From the NCBI RefSeq assembly GCF_902833045.1, contig NZ_CADFDU010000016.1, forward strand, positions 62,001 through 126,000: DNA of 64,000 bases. The letters are read 5' to 3'. Positions 29,208 to 39,083 of the stretch are shown piece after piece. A program made the translations under genes and the position numbers. The notes below the pieces were generated by a model. The model saw only the letters and a list, made by a program, of their open reading frames with translations. It made no database searches and had not been told where the DNA came from. Within the stretch, counting starts at the first letter, position 1. Every line of letters starts with the position of its first letter. The DNA comes from Burkholderia sp. BCC0322. Its GTDB lineage: Bacteria; Pseudomonadota; Gammaproteobacteria; Burkholderiales; Burkholderiaceae.

Positions 29208-30488
29208 ATGCTTTCGTTTTCCGCTCCCGCCTCGCGGCGCCTGACCGCCGCCCGTGCATTCGCCGTTGCCGCGCTCTGCATGGTGCCCGTCTCGACCGCG
29301 TTAACCAATGTGTTCTGCGGGCTGTTCGCCGCCGCGCTCGTGATTTCCCCCGAATTCTGGCGCGACCTGCGCTCGTTCGTCACCGACCCGGCCTCGCTCG
29401 CGGCGCTGCTGATCCTGGCCGCGCTGACCGTCAGCCTCACCTATACGGTCGCACCGCACAACAAGGCGTGGAACTGGGTCGCCAAGTACGACAAGCTGCT
29501 GCTGCTGCCGTTCGCCGTGCTCGCCTTCCGCCATTCGAACTGGGCGCCGATCGTCCGCCGCTGCTGGTTCGGCACGCTATGCGTGATCCTGCTGCTGTCG
29601 ACCACCAACTATCTCGGCCTGAGCGCGATCGGGCCTGCGCACGCAACCGAACTGCCGCTGTCACGCGCCTGGGTGTTCAAGAACCACATCGCCGCCGGCA
29701 TGTTCGGCGCGCTGCTGTTCTACCAGGCGGCCGATCTCGCGCTGGCGGCCCGCACGACGCTGTCACGCGCCGCGTATGCGGGCGTCGCCGCGTGGTCGCT
29801 CGTCAACGTGTTCGTGATGCTGCAGGGACGCACCGGGCAGGTCATCGCGCTGCTGCTGATCCTCGTCGTCGCCGTGCGTTTCGTGCTGTTGCTGCGCCAG
29901 CAGTCGGCGCTGCGCGCGGGGCTCGCCGCCGCCGTGTTCGCGCTGGCAGGCATCGCGCTCGTGGTCGCCGCATGCACGGTCCACAACGGCCGGCTCGTGA
30001 AGGTCGTGACGGAAGTACAGCAATACCGGCAGAGCGACGCGGCGACGTCCACCGGGCTGCGCCTCGAGTGGTACAAGAAGGGGCTCGAGCTGTATCGCCA
30101 GCACCCGGTGATCGGCTATGGCGCGGGCGGCCTCGAGACGGAGTTCGAGAGGCTCACGGCCGGCAAGACGGCAGCCGAAGGCCAGCTCACGTCGAACCCG
30201 CACAATGAATATCTGCTGATGGCCGTGCAGCTCGGCTCGGTCGGCCTGCTGCTGTACATCAACCTGATCGTGCAGATCGCGCGCGGCAGCCGCACGCTCG
30301 ATCCGCGCTCGCGACATCTGCTGCTCGGCTGGCTCGCGATCTTCGCGATCGGCAGTCTCGCCAATTCGCTCTTGCTCGATTTCGCCGAAGGGCACCTGAT
30401 CGTGCTGCTGACCGGCATCCTGCTCGGCTGCGGCGAGCGCGCCGAGGCGCTGCCGCGCGAAACGTCGGCGATCCGGCGCAGCGCGTAA
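29208..30488 (+). CDS. waaL: O-antigen ligase WaaL
   Basis: A 426-residue polytopic protein with about ten to twelve hydrophobic helices and a large periplasmic loop at about residues 265-345. That loop has the ligase features: RLEWYKKGLELYRQHPVIGY and GLETEF, and the SNPHNEYL segment just after it, whose His is the conserved one in Wzy/WaaL proteins. It joins undecaprenyl-linked O-antigen to core-lipid A on the periplasmic face. Position in the msbA-glycosyltransferase block supports WaaL over Wzy. Confidence 0.92.
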   Translation: MLSFSAPASRRLTAARAFAVAALCMVPVSTALTNVFCGLFAAALVISPEFWRDLRSFVTDPASLAALLILAALTVSLTYTVAPHNKAWNWVAKYDKLLLLPFAVLAFRHSNWAPIVRRCWFGTLCVILLLSTTNYLGLSAIGPAHATELPLSRAWVFKNHIAAGMFGALLFYQAADLALAARTTLSRAAYAGVAAWSLVNVFVMLQGRTGQVIALLLILVVAVRFVLLLRQQSALRAGLAAAVFALAGIALVVAACTVHNGRLVKVVTEVQQYRQSDAATSTGLRLEWYKKGLELYRQHPVIGYGAGGLETEFERLTAGKTAAEGQLTSNPHNEYLLMAVQLGSVGLLLYINLIVQIARGSRTLDPRSRHLLLGWLAIFAIGSLANSLLLDFAEGHLIVLLTGILLGCGERAEALPRETSAIRRSA

Positions 30489-30627
30489 CGCGCAGCGGCC
30501 TACGCTCCGCCGGCGGACGGCTTCGGCCACCTCGGCGTTCGCGATCTTCGAAGGAAACGGGCCGTACGGCCGGCTCGTCGCAAGACAAGCCGCCTGTAAC
30601 CGGCAGGAAACGCGCGTTGCCCGCGCG
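30489..30627. other. Convergent gap between waaL and a GT9 gene
   Basis: About 140 bases. It contains the pair GGCCGTACGGCC-like near 30566-30576 (GCCGTACGGC) but no T-run; I see no clear terminator or gene. Confidence 0.3.
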
Positions 30628-31845
30628 TCAGTCGGATCCCGTGCGATGCAGTCGCGACGTATCGACCACGGCTTCGGCCGGGCCCGGCGGGCGCAGCCCG
30701 AGCATCTCGGCCGCCGCGATTTTCACGCGCTGCGCACCGAGATTGACGAGGCAGTCGCTGCGGCTGTCGACCTTGCGCTCGCAGCCCTCGTGCCTGCAGG
30801 GCACGCAATCGCCCTCCCCCTGCAGCAGCCACACGTTGCCGTGCCGGCCCGAGCCGCGCAGCGGCCACGGATTTTCGGCGGCCGGCCAGTGCTGCGGCCA
30901 CGGCCCCCAGCGGACGGGGTCGGACGGGCCGAACAGCGCGATCGTGTCGGTGCCGGTCGCGGCCGCGACGTGCGTCGCGCCGGTGTCGGGCCCGATGAAA
31001 AGCCGTGCGCGCCGCACGAGTTCGGCGCTTTCGCCGAACGTCAGGCGACCGACCAGATTCAGCACGTCGCCGCCCGCTTCGGCCGCAATCTGCTCCGCAT
31101 ACTCGCGCTCGCTGTCCGCCGGGCCGCCCGACAGCGCGATTGCGAAGCCGTGCTCGCGCAGCCAGCCGATCATTTCGACCCAGCCATCGAGCCGCCATTG
31201 CTTGTAACGGAACATCGGATACGGATGCAGGACGACCAGCGGCTTGCCGGCGCGGATCGCCGACGATTCGGCAAGCCACGCGTCGAAGCGCGCGCGCCGC
31301 GCCGGATCGTCGCCGATGCCGGGCGCGACGACCTCGGATACCGGCTCGATGCCGATCACGGGGGCAAGCGCGAGCGTGCTGACGACCGTATGCGCGGATT
31401 CGTGGTGATTGATCGCGATCCCGTTCAGCATCAGTCGCGTGAGCCACGTCACGCGGTTCGGATCGACGAGGCCCACCCGCTTGCGGCCCGCGAACCAACT
31501 GTAGAAACGCGGCCGGTCGGAACTCAGCGCCGCGCACGCGAGATCGTAGCGTCGCCACATCGACAGCGCGTCGCGCAGTCGCTCGCGGAACCCCGCGCGC
31601 TGCGCGACGACGATCACGCGCCGCACGTCCGGATTGTGCTCGAGCACGCCTTCGGTGCCGCGAAACACCAGCATGTCGATCTGCGCTTCCGGCCAGCGGG
31701 CCTTCAGCGAACGGACGAGCGGCGTCGTCAGCAGCACGTCGCCGATGCGACGCGGTGCGGCGACGAGGATGGTTCTGGGCGGGCGGGCGGAAGAAAACAG
31801 GGCCACGGCGATGGGTGTGTCTGGCTGGCTGAACAAGGCTGGCAA
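30628..31845 (-). CDS. Family-9 glycosyltransferase (heptosyltransferase-like)
   Basis: A 405-residue GT9 enzyme. The N-terminal RTILVAAPRRIGDVLLTTPL is the acceptor-side signature of heptosyltransferases, and the C-terminal domain has RLTFGESAELVRRARLFIGP followed by DTGATHVAAATGT, the ADP-heptose-binding pattern. A late cluster of Cys (CVPCRHEGCERKVDSRSDC) may bind a metal or form disulfides. It probably adds heptose or a related sugar to LPS core. The frame opens with TTG at 31845; GTG at 31806 is an alternative, and neither has a good ribosome binding site. Confidence 0.85.
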   Translation of the reverse strand: MPALFSQPDTPIAVALFSSARPPRTILVAAPRRIGDVLLTTPLVRSLKARWPEAQIDMLVFRGTEGVLEHNPDVRRVIVVAQRAGFRERLRDALSMWRRYDLACAALSSDRPRFYSWFAGRKRVGLVDPNRVTWLTRLMLNGIAINHHESAHTVVSTLALAPVIGIEPVSEVVAPGIGDDPARRARFDAWLAESSAIRAGKPLVVLHPYPMFRYKQWRLDGWVEMIGWLREHGFAIALSGGPADSEREYAEQIAAEAGGDVLNLVGRLTFGESAELVRRARLFIGPDTGATHVAAATGTDTIALFGPSDPVRWGPWPQHWPAAENPWPLRGSGRHGNVWLLQGEGDCVPCRHEGCERKVDSRSDCLVNLGAQRVKIAAAEMLGLRPPGPAEAVVDTSRLHRTGSD

Positions 31846-31984
31846 TGTACAGGATTTTGCCGCAGCCGGCGCGACATGGCGAACCGGCCGTGCGGTTGCC
31901 CTGATACGGCCCCGCTCGCGAGCTGCACCGCGGCAGGCGCACCGCGCGCCGGTGGCATACGCGGTGCTTGCAATGCCCGTGGTG

Positions 31985-33082
31985 CTACGAAGCGACGGTC
32001 ATGATCACCGGCGTCGCAGCGGCAGCAGCCGGCCGCGCGTGTGCTGCGTCAGCCAACGGTTCGTCGCGATGCGTGGCCTGCTGTAGCAAATGATTCGCCG
32101 CACGTTCGACCTCGTCGACGCCGATCGCGTCGACGGTCGCACCGGCGCGCAGGATCACATGCGGCACACCGAGCGGATGCCAGCGCAGGTATTTTTCGGG
32201 ACGGTCCTCGAACAGCGCGGCGACGGGCACGCCGAGCGCCGATGCGAGATGCACGGGGGCGCTGTCGGCGGAGACGATCACATCGAGCAGGCTCGCCGCG
32301 GCCACCAGCTCGGAGACCGACGACGGCGCGACATGGCGCGCGCGCACGTCGCGCCACGAGTCGTCCTCGGGGGCATGGCCGACGGCCGGGTCGCGAAACA
32401 CGATAACGTCGGCGTGCGGCGCAAGCCGCTCGGCGAGATCACGCCAGCGATCCGCCGGCCAGCGACGCTCGGCCGCCTTGTTCGTCACGAACAGTCCGAT
32501 GCGCGGCTTCGTGCGCGCGCCGAGCAGCCGATGCCACGCGTCCTGCAGCGCGCGGTCGGGATGAACCGACAACGCGAGGCGGTCGACGTCGGCGCGGCCG
32601 AGTTCGGGTACGAGCCGGAAACCCGACAGCGCTTCGTGGCACATCGGCCGCTGCGCGACGTGATTGGGCTTGCGATCGTCGAATTCGGTCTCTGCATCGT
32701 GCCAGCGGCAATCCTTCGCGCCGATCTGGCGCGCGAACTGCACGCTGCTGCGATGCATGCCGCCGTTCGGCACGACCACGAGGTCGAACCGCAAGCGACG
32801 CAGGCGGCGCACGAGTCGCAGCCGGTCGAAGAACGCGCGCATCCGCCCGGGACGGTCGTTACGCTCGCATTGACGGCTATAGACGTAGGTGTGGATCAGG
32901 TCCACGTCCGGGTTTCCGGCCAGCGCGGCCGCGTTGTAGCGGTTCGCGACCACATGGAGTTCCGCGCCGGGCCAGCGCTCCTTCAGCGCGCGGAGAAACG
33001 CCGTTGTGCAAAGCATGTCGCCCAGAAAATCAATCCGGATCACGAGGATCCGCTGCGTCGGGTTCCCATTGGCCATGGTCAT
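31985..33082 (-). CDS. Second family-9 glycosyltransferase (heptosyltransferase-like)
   Basis: A 365-residue GT9 enzyme starting MTMANGNPTQRILVIRIDFL. It has RIDFLGDMLCTTAFLRALKE at the N-terminus and VSADSAPVHLASALGVPVAA in the donor domain. Between them are IGLFVTNKAAERRWPADRW and YLRWHPLGVPHVI. It is likely cotranscribed with the other GT9 gene 140 bases downstream. ATG at 33082 and ATG at 33076 are both possible, with no strong ribosome binding site. The acceptor sugar is unknown. Confidence 0.87.
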   Translation of the reverse strand: MTMANGNPTQRILVIRIDFLGDMLCTTAFLRALKERWPGAELHVVANRYNAAALAGNPDVDLIHTYVYSRQCERNDRPGRMRAFFDRLRLVRRLRRLRFDLVVVPNGGMHRSSVQFARQIGAKDCRWHDAETEFDDRKPNHVAQRPMCHEALSGFRLVPELGRADVDRLALSVHPDRALQDAWHRLLGARTKPRIGLFVTNKAAERRWPADRWRDLAERLAPHADVIVFRDPAVGHAPEDDSWRDVRARHVAPSSVSELVAAASLLDVIVSADSAPVHLASALGVPVAALFEDRPEKYLRWHPLGVPHVILRAGATVDAIGVDEVERAANHLLQQATHRDEPLADAAHARPAAAAATPVIMTVAS

Positions 33083-33261
33083 GTGGTGACTGTCAGTTTT
33101 TTGTCGTCGCGACGGGCCATTCCACCGCATCCGGTTCCGGGATGGCCTGGTCGCATGTCGCCGCTCGCCGCGCGGATCCGCCCCCCCGTTTATATGCGCG
33201 ATACCGGCGCCACCCGCCGGACAGGCGGCTGTCAGCGCCGCGTTCGTGCGGCCAGCGCCGG

Positions 33262-33267
33262 ATTGTA
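33262..33267 (-). promoter_or_regulatory. Candidate -10 box for the GT9 gene, with long leader
   Basis: TACAAT on the minus strand, extended upstream as CTATACAAT. It would give a leader of about 170 bases before the GT9 ATG. The 303-base gap 33083-33385 holds this promoter and the dnaE terminator and no gene. Confidence 0.45.
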
Positions 33268-33311
33268 TAGCGTCCGGATGGCCAGCCCAAGACCCGTTTG
33301 CGTGAACATGC

Positions 33312-33353
33312 AAAACGGCCCGCCGCACCGCGCGATGGCGACGCGACGGGCCG
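33312..33353 (-). terminator. dnaE terminator
   Basis: On the minus strand a stem with outer arms CGGCCCG (33347-33353) and CGGGCCG (33316-33322) is followed by TTTTG, 33 bases after the dnaE stop. Confidence 0.6.
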
Positions 33354-33385
33354 CATGGCGCGACAGCCGTCCGGCTAAGGCGCGA

Positions 33386-36300
33386 TCAGTACGTGATTTC
33401 GACGACGCTGCCGTCGAACGTCGCACGCAACTCCGCGAGCAGCACGTCGCTCGGCTTCACGCGCCATGCGTCGCCGAGGCGCATTTCACCCTGTGCCCGC
33501 GCGTTGCTGTAGTGGATCTGGACCGCGAGCCCGTTCGGCAGCGGCGCCTGCGGGCGACGACCGCCATCGCGCCCGGCGCCGCGCGGCGCGGGCGCTTCGG
33601 CCACGTTCACCGCCGCCGGATCGTCCTTGGACACGTGCGGCTCGAGCACGCGGCGCAGCGCGGCCGCGTCGGCGTTGCCGTTCATCGTCAGCCGCACGGC
33701 CTGCGCATAGCGGCTGCGCGCGCGTTCGAGATCCATCACGGTATCGGCAGTGAAGCGGATGCCGCCCGTGAACGCATCGTTGCGCGCCTGCCCCTGCACG
33801 ATCAGCAATTCATCTTCCTTGAACAGCGCCTTGTTCGCCTCGAACTGCTCGTTGAAGATCGTGATCTCGCACTGGCCCGAACCATCGTCGAGCAGCGCGA
33901 TCAGCATCTTGCCGCGCTGGGTCATCTGCGTGCGCAGCGACGCGATGATGCCGGCCACGAGCTTGTCGCGCCCTTCCTTCAGGTCGCCGACCTTCTGCCG
34001 CACGAAGCGTCGGACCTCGTCGCGATACGCGTCGAACAGGTGCCCGGACAAGTAGAAGCCGAGCGCGCCCTTTTCTTCCTGCAGGCGGCGCTTGTCGTCC
34101 CATGCGGGCTCGTCGACGAGCGCATGCGCGTGCGGCGACTCGGCGCCCATGTCGAACAGGCCGGCCTGCATCGCGTTCGCCTCGGCCTGGTCGGCCGCTT
34201 CCATCGCCAGCGGCACCGACGCGATCAGCTGCGCACGGTTCGTGGTCAGCGAATCGAACGCGCCGGCACGGATCAGCGCCTCGACCGTGCGACGGTTGAC
34301 GACGCGCCGATCGATCCGCTCGCAGAAGTCGAACAGGTCGGTGAACGGTTTTTCCTCGCGGGCGCGCAGGATTTCCTCGATCGCGTTCTGGCCGCTGCCC
34401 TTCACCGCGCCGAGACCGTAGCGGATCGTGCGCGAACGCTTGCCATCGGCTTCGGCGACCGGCTCGAAGCGGTAATGCGACTGGTTGATGTCGGGCGGCA
34501 GCACGACGAGGTTGTTCACGACGCAATCGTCGAACAGGATCTTCACCTTGTCGGTGTCGTCCATCGCGAGCGTCATGTTGGCCGCCATGAATTCGGCCGG
34601 ATGGTGCGCCTTCAGCCATGCCGTGTAGTACGCGAGCAGCGCATAGGCGGCCGCGTGCGACTTGTTGAAGCCGTAGCCCGCGAACTTCTCCATCAGGTCG
34701 AAGATCTCGTCGGACTTCTCGCGCGTGAGGCCGTTCTTCGCCGCACCCTCGGCGAAGATCTCGCGGTGCTTGACCATCTCCTCGGGCTTCTTCTTGCCCA
34801 TCGCGCGACGCAGCAAGTCCGCGCCGCCGAGCGAGTAGCCGCCGATGATCTGCGCCATCTGCATCACCTGCTCCTGATAGACCATGATGCCGTAGGTCTC
34901 TTTCAGGACGGGTTCGACGCGCGGATCCGGATACTCGACCTTCTCGCGGCCGTGCTTCCGTGCGCAGAAGCTCGGGATCAGGTCCATCGGGCCCGGACGG
35001 TACAACGACACGAGCGCGATGATGTCCTCGAAGCGGTCGGGCTGCGCATCCTTCAGCATGCCCTGCATCCCGCGGCTTTCCAGCTGGAACACCGCGACCG
35101 TGTTGGCCTTCTTCAGGATCTGGAACGAGGCGGGATCGTCGAGCGGCACCTGCGCGAGCGACCAGTCGGCCTTCGACGGATCGAGGCGGCGGATGTAGCG
35201 CTCGGCCCAGTCGAGGATCGTCAGCGTCGTGAGACCCAGAAAGTCGAACTTCACGAGGCCGACGGCTTCGACGTCGTCCTTGTCGTACTGGCTGACGACG
35301 CCGCCGTCGTCGCCCTGCGTATACAGCGGGCAGAAATCGGTCAGCTTGCCGGGCGCGATCAGCACGCCGCCCGCGTGCATCCCGACGTTACGCGTGAGGC
35401 CCTCGACGCGCTGCGCGAGATCGAGCAGCTGGTGCACCTCGTCCTCGTGGTCGTAGCGCTCCTGCAGCTGCGGCTCCTCCTTCATCGCATCGGCGATCGT
35501 CACGTGCTTGCCCGGCTTGAACGGGATCAGCTTCGCGACGCCGTCGGTGAACATGTAGCCGAGGTCGAGCACGCGGCCGATGTCGCGCACGGCCGCCTTC
35601 GCGGCCATCGTGCCGAAGGTGGCGATCTGCGACACGGCGTCCGCGCCGTACTTCTCCTTCACGTACTGGATCACGCGGTCGCGGCCGTGCTGGCAAAAGT
35701 CGATGTCGAAGTCGGGCATCGACACGCGTTCCGGGTTCAGGAAGCGCTCGAACAGCAGGTTGTAGCGCAGCGGGTCGAGGTCGGTAATACCGAGCGCGTA
35801 CGCGACCAGCGAACCGGCGCCCGAACCGCGGCCCGGACCGACGGGCACGCCGTTGTTCTTCGCCCAGTTGATGAAGTCCGCGACGATCAGGAAGTAGCCC
35901 GGGAAGCCCATCTTCGTGATGGTCCCGCACTCGAATTCGAGGCGCTTGTAATACGTGTCGCGCTGCGCTTCGCGTTCGGCTTCGACCGGATACAGCTGCG
36001 CGAGACGGGTCTCGAGCCCTTCCTTCGACAGCTGGACCAGGTAGTCGTCGAGCGACATGCCGTCCGGCGTCGGGAACAGCGGCAGTTTCGGCTTGCCGAG
36101 CTCGAGCTTCAGGTTGCAGCGCTTCGCGACTTCGACCGTGTTCGCGATCGCCGACGGCAGGTCGGCGAACAGCGCAACCATGTCGGCCTGCGTGCGGAAA
36201 TACTGGTCGGTCGTGAAGCGCTTCTGGCGCCGCGGGTTCGCGAGGATGTCGCCTTCCGAGATACACACGCGCGCCTCGTGCGCGGTGAAATCGTCGTCGG

Positions 36301-36919
36301 TCATGAACTGCGTCGGGTGCGTCGCGATGACCGGCAGCTTCAGCGCCGCGGCGAGCGTCGCGGCCTGCTGGATGTAAGCCTCGGCGCCCGGCTGGCCGTA
36401 ACGCTGCAGCTCGATGTAGAAGCCGCCCGGGAACACCTTCGCCCAGCGCTCGGCGTGACGGCGCGCGGCTTCTTCGTTGCCCGCGGCAAGCGCGAGCCCG
36501 ATGTCGCCCTGTTGCGCGCCCGACAGCGCGAGCAGCCCTTGCGCGAGCTCGCCGTCGAGCCAGCTCGCGTCGAGTTCCGCACGGCCGCGGTACTGGTTCG
36601 TGAGCCACGCCTTCGACAGCAGCTCGCAGAGATTCAGGTAGCCGACCTTGTCCTTGACGAGCAGCAGCAACCGCGACGGCTTGTCGCGGTCGTCCGGATT
36701 GGCGATCCAGACGTCGCAGCCGGCGATCGGCTTGATGCCCTTGCCGCGGGCTTCCTGGTAGAAACGGACGAGGCCGAATGCGTTGCCGAGATCGGTGAGC
36801 GCGAGCGCACCCTGACCGTCTGCGGCCGCCGCCTTGACGATGTCGTCAATGCGCACGATGCCGTCGGCAATCGAGAATTCGGAGTGAACGCGAAGATGGA
36901 CGAAGCGGGGATCTGACAT
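33386..36919 (-). CDS. dnaE: DNA polymerase III alpha subunit
   Basis: A 1177-residue replicative polymerase of normal length starting [20 protein letters not shown]. It has the N-terminal PHP domain ([25 protein letters not shown]), the catalytic palm with [20 protein letters not shown] and [17 protein letters not shown] carrying the Asp pair, then a helix-hairpin-helix region, an OB-fold region and a C-terminal tail with an Arg/Gly stretch. It copies the chromosome within the Pol III core. No ribosome binding site precedes the ATG at 36919, and a -10 box lies just 8 bases upstream. Confidence 0.98.
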   Translation of the reverse strand: MSDPRFVHLRVHSEFSIADGIVRIDDIVKAAAADGQGALALTDLGNAFGLVRFYQEARGKGIKPIAGCDVWIANPDDRDKPSRLLLLVKDKVGYLNLCELLSKAWLTNQYRGRAELDASWLDGELAQGLLALSGAQQGDIGLALAAGNEEAARRHAERWAKVFPGGFYIELQRYGQPGAEAYIQQAATLAAALKLPVIATHPTQFMTDDDFTAHEARVCISEGDILANPRRQKRFTTDQYFRTQADMVALFADLPSAIANTVEVAKRCNLKLELGKPKLPLFPTPDGMSLDDYLVQLSKEGLETRLAQLYPVEAEREAQRDTYYKRLEFECGTITKMGFPGYFLIVADFINWAKNNGVPVGPGRGSGAGSLVAYALGITDLDPLRYNLLFERFLNPERVSMPDFDIDFCQHGRDRVIQYVKEKYGADAVSQIATFGTMAAKAAVRDIGRVLDLGYMFTDGVAKLIPFKPGKHVTIADAMKEEPQLQERYDHEDEVHQLLDLAQRVEGLTRNVGMHAGGVLIAPGKLTDFCPLYTQGDDGGVVSQYDKDDVEAVGLVKFDFLGLTTLTILDWAERYIRRLDPSKADWSLAQVPLDDPASFQILKKANTVAVFQLESRGMQGMLKDAQPDRFEDIIALVSLYRPGPMDLIPSFCARKHGREKVEYPDPRVEPVLKETYGIMVYQEQVMQMAQIIGGYSLGGADLLRRAMGKKKPEEMVKHREIFAEGAAKNGLTREKSDEIFDLMEKFAGYGFNKSHAAAYALLAYYTAWLKAHHPAEFMAANMTLAMDDTDKVKILFDDCVVNNLVVLPPDINQSHYRFEPVAEADGKRSRTIRYGLGAVKGSGQNAIEEILRAREEKPFTDLFDFCERIDRRVVNRRTVEALIRAGAFDSLTTNRAQLIASVPLAMEAADQAEANAMQAGLFDMGAESPHAHALVDEPAWDDKRRLQEEKGALGFYLSGHLFDAYRDEVRRFVRQKVGDLKEGRDKLVAGIIASLRTQMTQRGKMLIALLDDGSGQCEITIFNEQFEANKALFKEDELLIVQGQARNDAFTGGIRFTADTVMDLERARSRYAQAVRLTMNGNADAAALRRVLEPHVSKDDPAAVNVAEAPAPRGAGRDGGRRPQAPLPNGLAVQIHYSNARAQGEMRLGDAWRVKPSDVLLAELRATFDGSVVEITY

Positions 36920-36939
36920 GGGCGCTATTGTAGCCGCCC
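36920..36939 (-). promoter_or_regulatory. dnaE promoter -10 box very close to the start codon
   Basis: TACAAT on the minus strand at 36927-36932 sits between GGGCG (36920-36924) and CGCCC (36935-36939). Transcription would be expected to begin at about 36920, one base before the ATG, giving a nearly leaderless mRNA. Confidence 0.5.
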
Positions 36940-37136
36940 CGCCGCGCAGCCTGCCCAAAAAATCCCCGCGCCGGCCATTCGGCCAATGCACGCGACCGCA
37001 CGTCGCGCGGCTGGCCAAACGGCTGGATGCCGGCCTGAGCGCGGTTTGCGGGATAATACGGTTTTTCGAATCAACGCCCCGGCTTCGCACCCCTTTTTTG
37101 CGGGCCGCCGTGCGGCCGTTTTCCCGTCGGACCATC

Positions 37137-37991
37137 ATGACCATCGTCAACCTCGCCGCCTACCACTTCGTGTCGCTCGACGCGAACGAGCACTGGCGCC
37201 CGCTCGTCACCGCCCGCTGCAACGAACTCGGCCTGCGCGGCACGATCCTGCTCGCGCCGGAAGGCATCAACCTGTTCGTCGCCGGCACGCGCGAAGCCAC
37301 CGACGCGTTCATCGCGTACCTCCGCCACGATCCGCTGTTCGAGGGCAAGTTCGCGTCGCTGCAGTTCAAGGAAAGCCTGTCCGACTCGCAGCCGTTCCGC
37401 CGCATGCTCGTGCGCCTGAAGCGCGAGATCATCACGATGAAGAAGCCGGCGATCAAGCCGGAACTCGGCCGCGCGCCGTTCGTCGACGCGCAGACGCTGA
37501 AGACGTGGCTCGACCGCGGCCACGACGACACGGGTCGCCCGGTCGTGATGCTCGACACGCGCAACGCATTCGAAGTCGACGTCGGCACGTTCGACGACGC
37601 GCTCGACTACCGGATCAACAAGTTCAGCGAATTCCCGGAAGTGATCGACGCGAACCGCGCCGACCTCGAAGGCAAGACGGTCGTGTCGTTCTGCACGGGC
37701 GGCATCCGCTGCGAGAAAGCCGCGATCCACATGAAGGAAATCGGCATCGAGAACGTGTACCAGCTCGAAGGCGGGATCCTGAAGTATTTCGAGGAAGTCG
37801 GCGGCGCGCACTATCACGGCGACTGCTTCGTGTTCGACTACCGCACCGCGCTGAATCCGCAACTCCAGCCTACCGAGAACGTCACGTGCTTCGCGTGCCG
37901 TGCGGTCGTCACGCCGGACGCGCAACAGTCGCCAAGCTACGTGCCCGGCAAGTCGTGCCCGGCCTGCGCACCTGCAGCCAGCGCCGCGTAA
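37137..37991 (+). CDS. trhO: tRNA uridine(34) hydroxylase TrhO (rhodanese family)
   Basis: A 284-residue protein starting [20 protein letters not shown]. It has an N-terminal acylphosphatase-like half ([20 protein letters not shown]) and a rhodanese half with the active-site loop [22 protein letters not shown]-terminal Cys cluster (CFACR and CPAC) completes the family pattern. TrhO makes 5-hydroxyuridine at the wobble position of some tRNAs. GATAAT at 37052-37057 is a possible -10 box. It is divergent from dnaE. Confidence 0.95.
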   Translation: MTIVNLAAYHFVSLDANEHWRPLVTARCNELGLRGTILLAPEGINLFVAGTREATDAFIAYLRHDPLFEGKFASLQFKESLSDSQPFRRMLVRLKREIITMKKPAIKPELGRAPFVDAQTLKTWLDRGHDDTGRPVVMLDTRNAFEVDVGTFDDALDYRINKFSEFPEVIDANRADLEGKTVVSFCTGGIRCEKAAIHMKEIGIENVYQLEGGILKYFEEVGGAHYHGDCFVFDYRTALNPQLQPTENVTCFACRAVVTPDAQQSPSYVPGKSCPACAPAASAA

Positions 37992-38013
37992 GCGCGCGCG
38001 GCCCCGCGCCCCG

Positions 38014-38907
38014 ATGAGCGCCTATCGCGGCCGCTTCGCGCCTTCGCCCACCGGCCCGCTGCATTTCGGATCGCTGGTCGGCGCGCTCGCGAGCTGGCTC
38101 GACGCGCGCGCACACGGCGGCACATGGCTCGTGCGCATCGAGGATCTCGACGGCCCCCGCACGGTGCCCGGCGCCGCCGACGACATCCTCGCGACGCTCG
38201 CGCATTTCGGCATGACGCCCGACGAGCCGCCCGTCTGGCAAAGCACGCGCGATGCCGCGTACACGGCCGCGCTAGAACGGCTCGTCGCGGCCGGGCTCGT
38301 CTATCCGTGCGGCTGCACGCGCAAGGAAATCGCCGATTCGCTGCGTGCCGCGCACGAGCGCCACACGACGCTCGCCTACCCGGGCACCTGCCGCACCGGC
38401 CTGCACGGCAAGCCCGCGCGCGCATGGCGGCTGCGCGTGCCGGACGGCGACGATGCGATCGTCACGTTCGACGATCGCTGGCAGCACACGCAATCGCAGA
38501 ACCTCGCGACCGAGGTCGGCGATTTCGTGCTCAAGCGTGCGGACGGACAATGGGCCTATCAGCTCGCGGTCGTCGTCGACGACGCCGATGCGCACGTCAC
38601 GCACGTCGTGCGCGGCGCCGACCTGCTCGACTCGACCGCGCGCCAGATCCACCTGCAGCACTGCCTCGGCGTGCCGACGCCGCAATACCTGCATGTGCCC
38701 GTCGTCGTCGATGCGAACGGCGAAAAGCTCAGCAAGCAGACCGGCGCGACCGCGCTCGAACGCGACGATCCGCTGCCGGCGCTGCAGGCCGCGGCCGCGC
38801 ACCTGGGCCTCGCGCCCGGCGGCGCGCTCGCATGCACGACCCTCGATGCGTTCTACGCAGCCGCAACGGCCGCGTGGGCGACGCGCTTCGGGCGGCAGGC
38901 CGGCTAA
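38014..38907 (+). CDS. gluQRS: Glutamyl-Q tRNA(Asp) synthetase
   Basis: A 297-residue truncated glutamyl-tRNA synthetase lacking the anticodon-binding domain. It has the HIGH-like [20 protein letters not shown], the zinc ligands [10 protein letters not shown] and YPGTC, and the KMSKS-like [10 protein letters not shown]. It attaches glutamate to queuosine 34 in tRNA(Asp). It begins 22 bases after trhO, another enzyme modifying or acting on position 34, which makes a coherent two-gene unit for wobble-base modification. Confidence 0.96.
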   Translation: MSAYRGRFAPSPTGPLHFGSLVGALASWLDARAHGGTWLVRIEDLDGPRTVPGAADDILATLAHFGMTPDEPPVWQSTRDAAYTAALERLVAAGLVYPCGCTRKEIADSLRAAHERHTTLAYPGTCRTGLHGKPARAWRLRVPDGDDAIVTFDDRWQHTQSQNLATEVGDFVLKRADGQWAYQLAVVVDDADAHVTHVVRGADLLDSTARQIHLQHCLGVPTPQYLHVPVVVDANGEKLSKQTGATALERDDPLPALQAAAAHLGLAPGGALACTTLDAFYAAATAAWATRFGRQAG

Positions 38908-39006
38908 GCGCACGGCAGCCGCGGCGATCGGGCAGCGGCCGGATGCCACTTGCATCGCCCGCCGCCTGCGCCCCACTCCGCCCCCAATCAAACCGCAGCC
39001 CCAATG

Positions 39007-39038
39007 AAAAACGGGCACATGCTCATCGCATGCACCCG
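39007..39038 (-). terminator. rhlE terminator
   Basis: On the minus strand an 11-bp stem (CGGGTGCATGC, with two G-T pairs; arms 39028-39038 and 39012-39022) is followed by TTTTT. It lies 46 bases after the rhlE stop, in the convergent gap with gluQRS. Confidence 0.7.
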
Positions 39039-39083
39039 CATTTCCTGCAGCGCTCGCGCGCTGCGCCGTCACATCCGCCCGGC

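Noticed and set aside
32090-36916. A 1608-codon open frame on the plus strand
   Set aside because: It is antisense to dnaE and a GT9 gene, with low-complexity Arg/Val/His composition and no motif.
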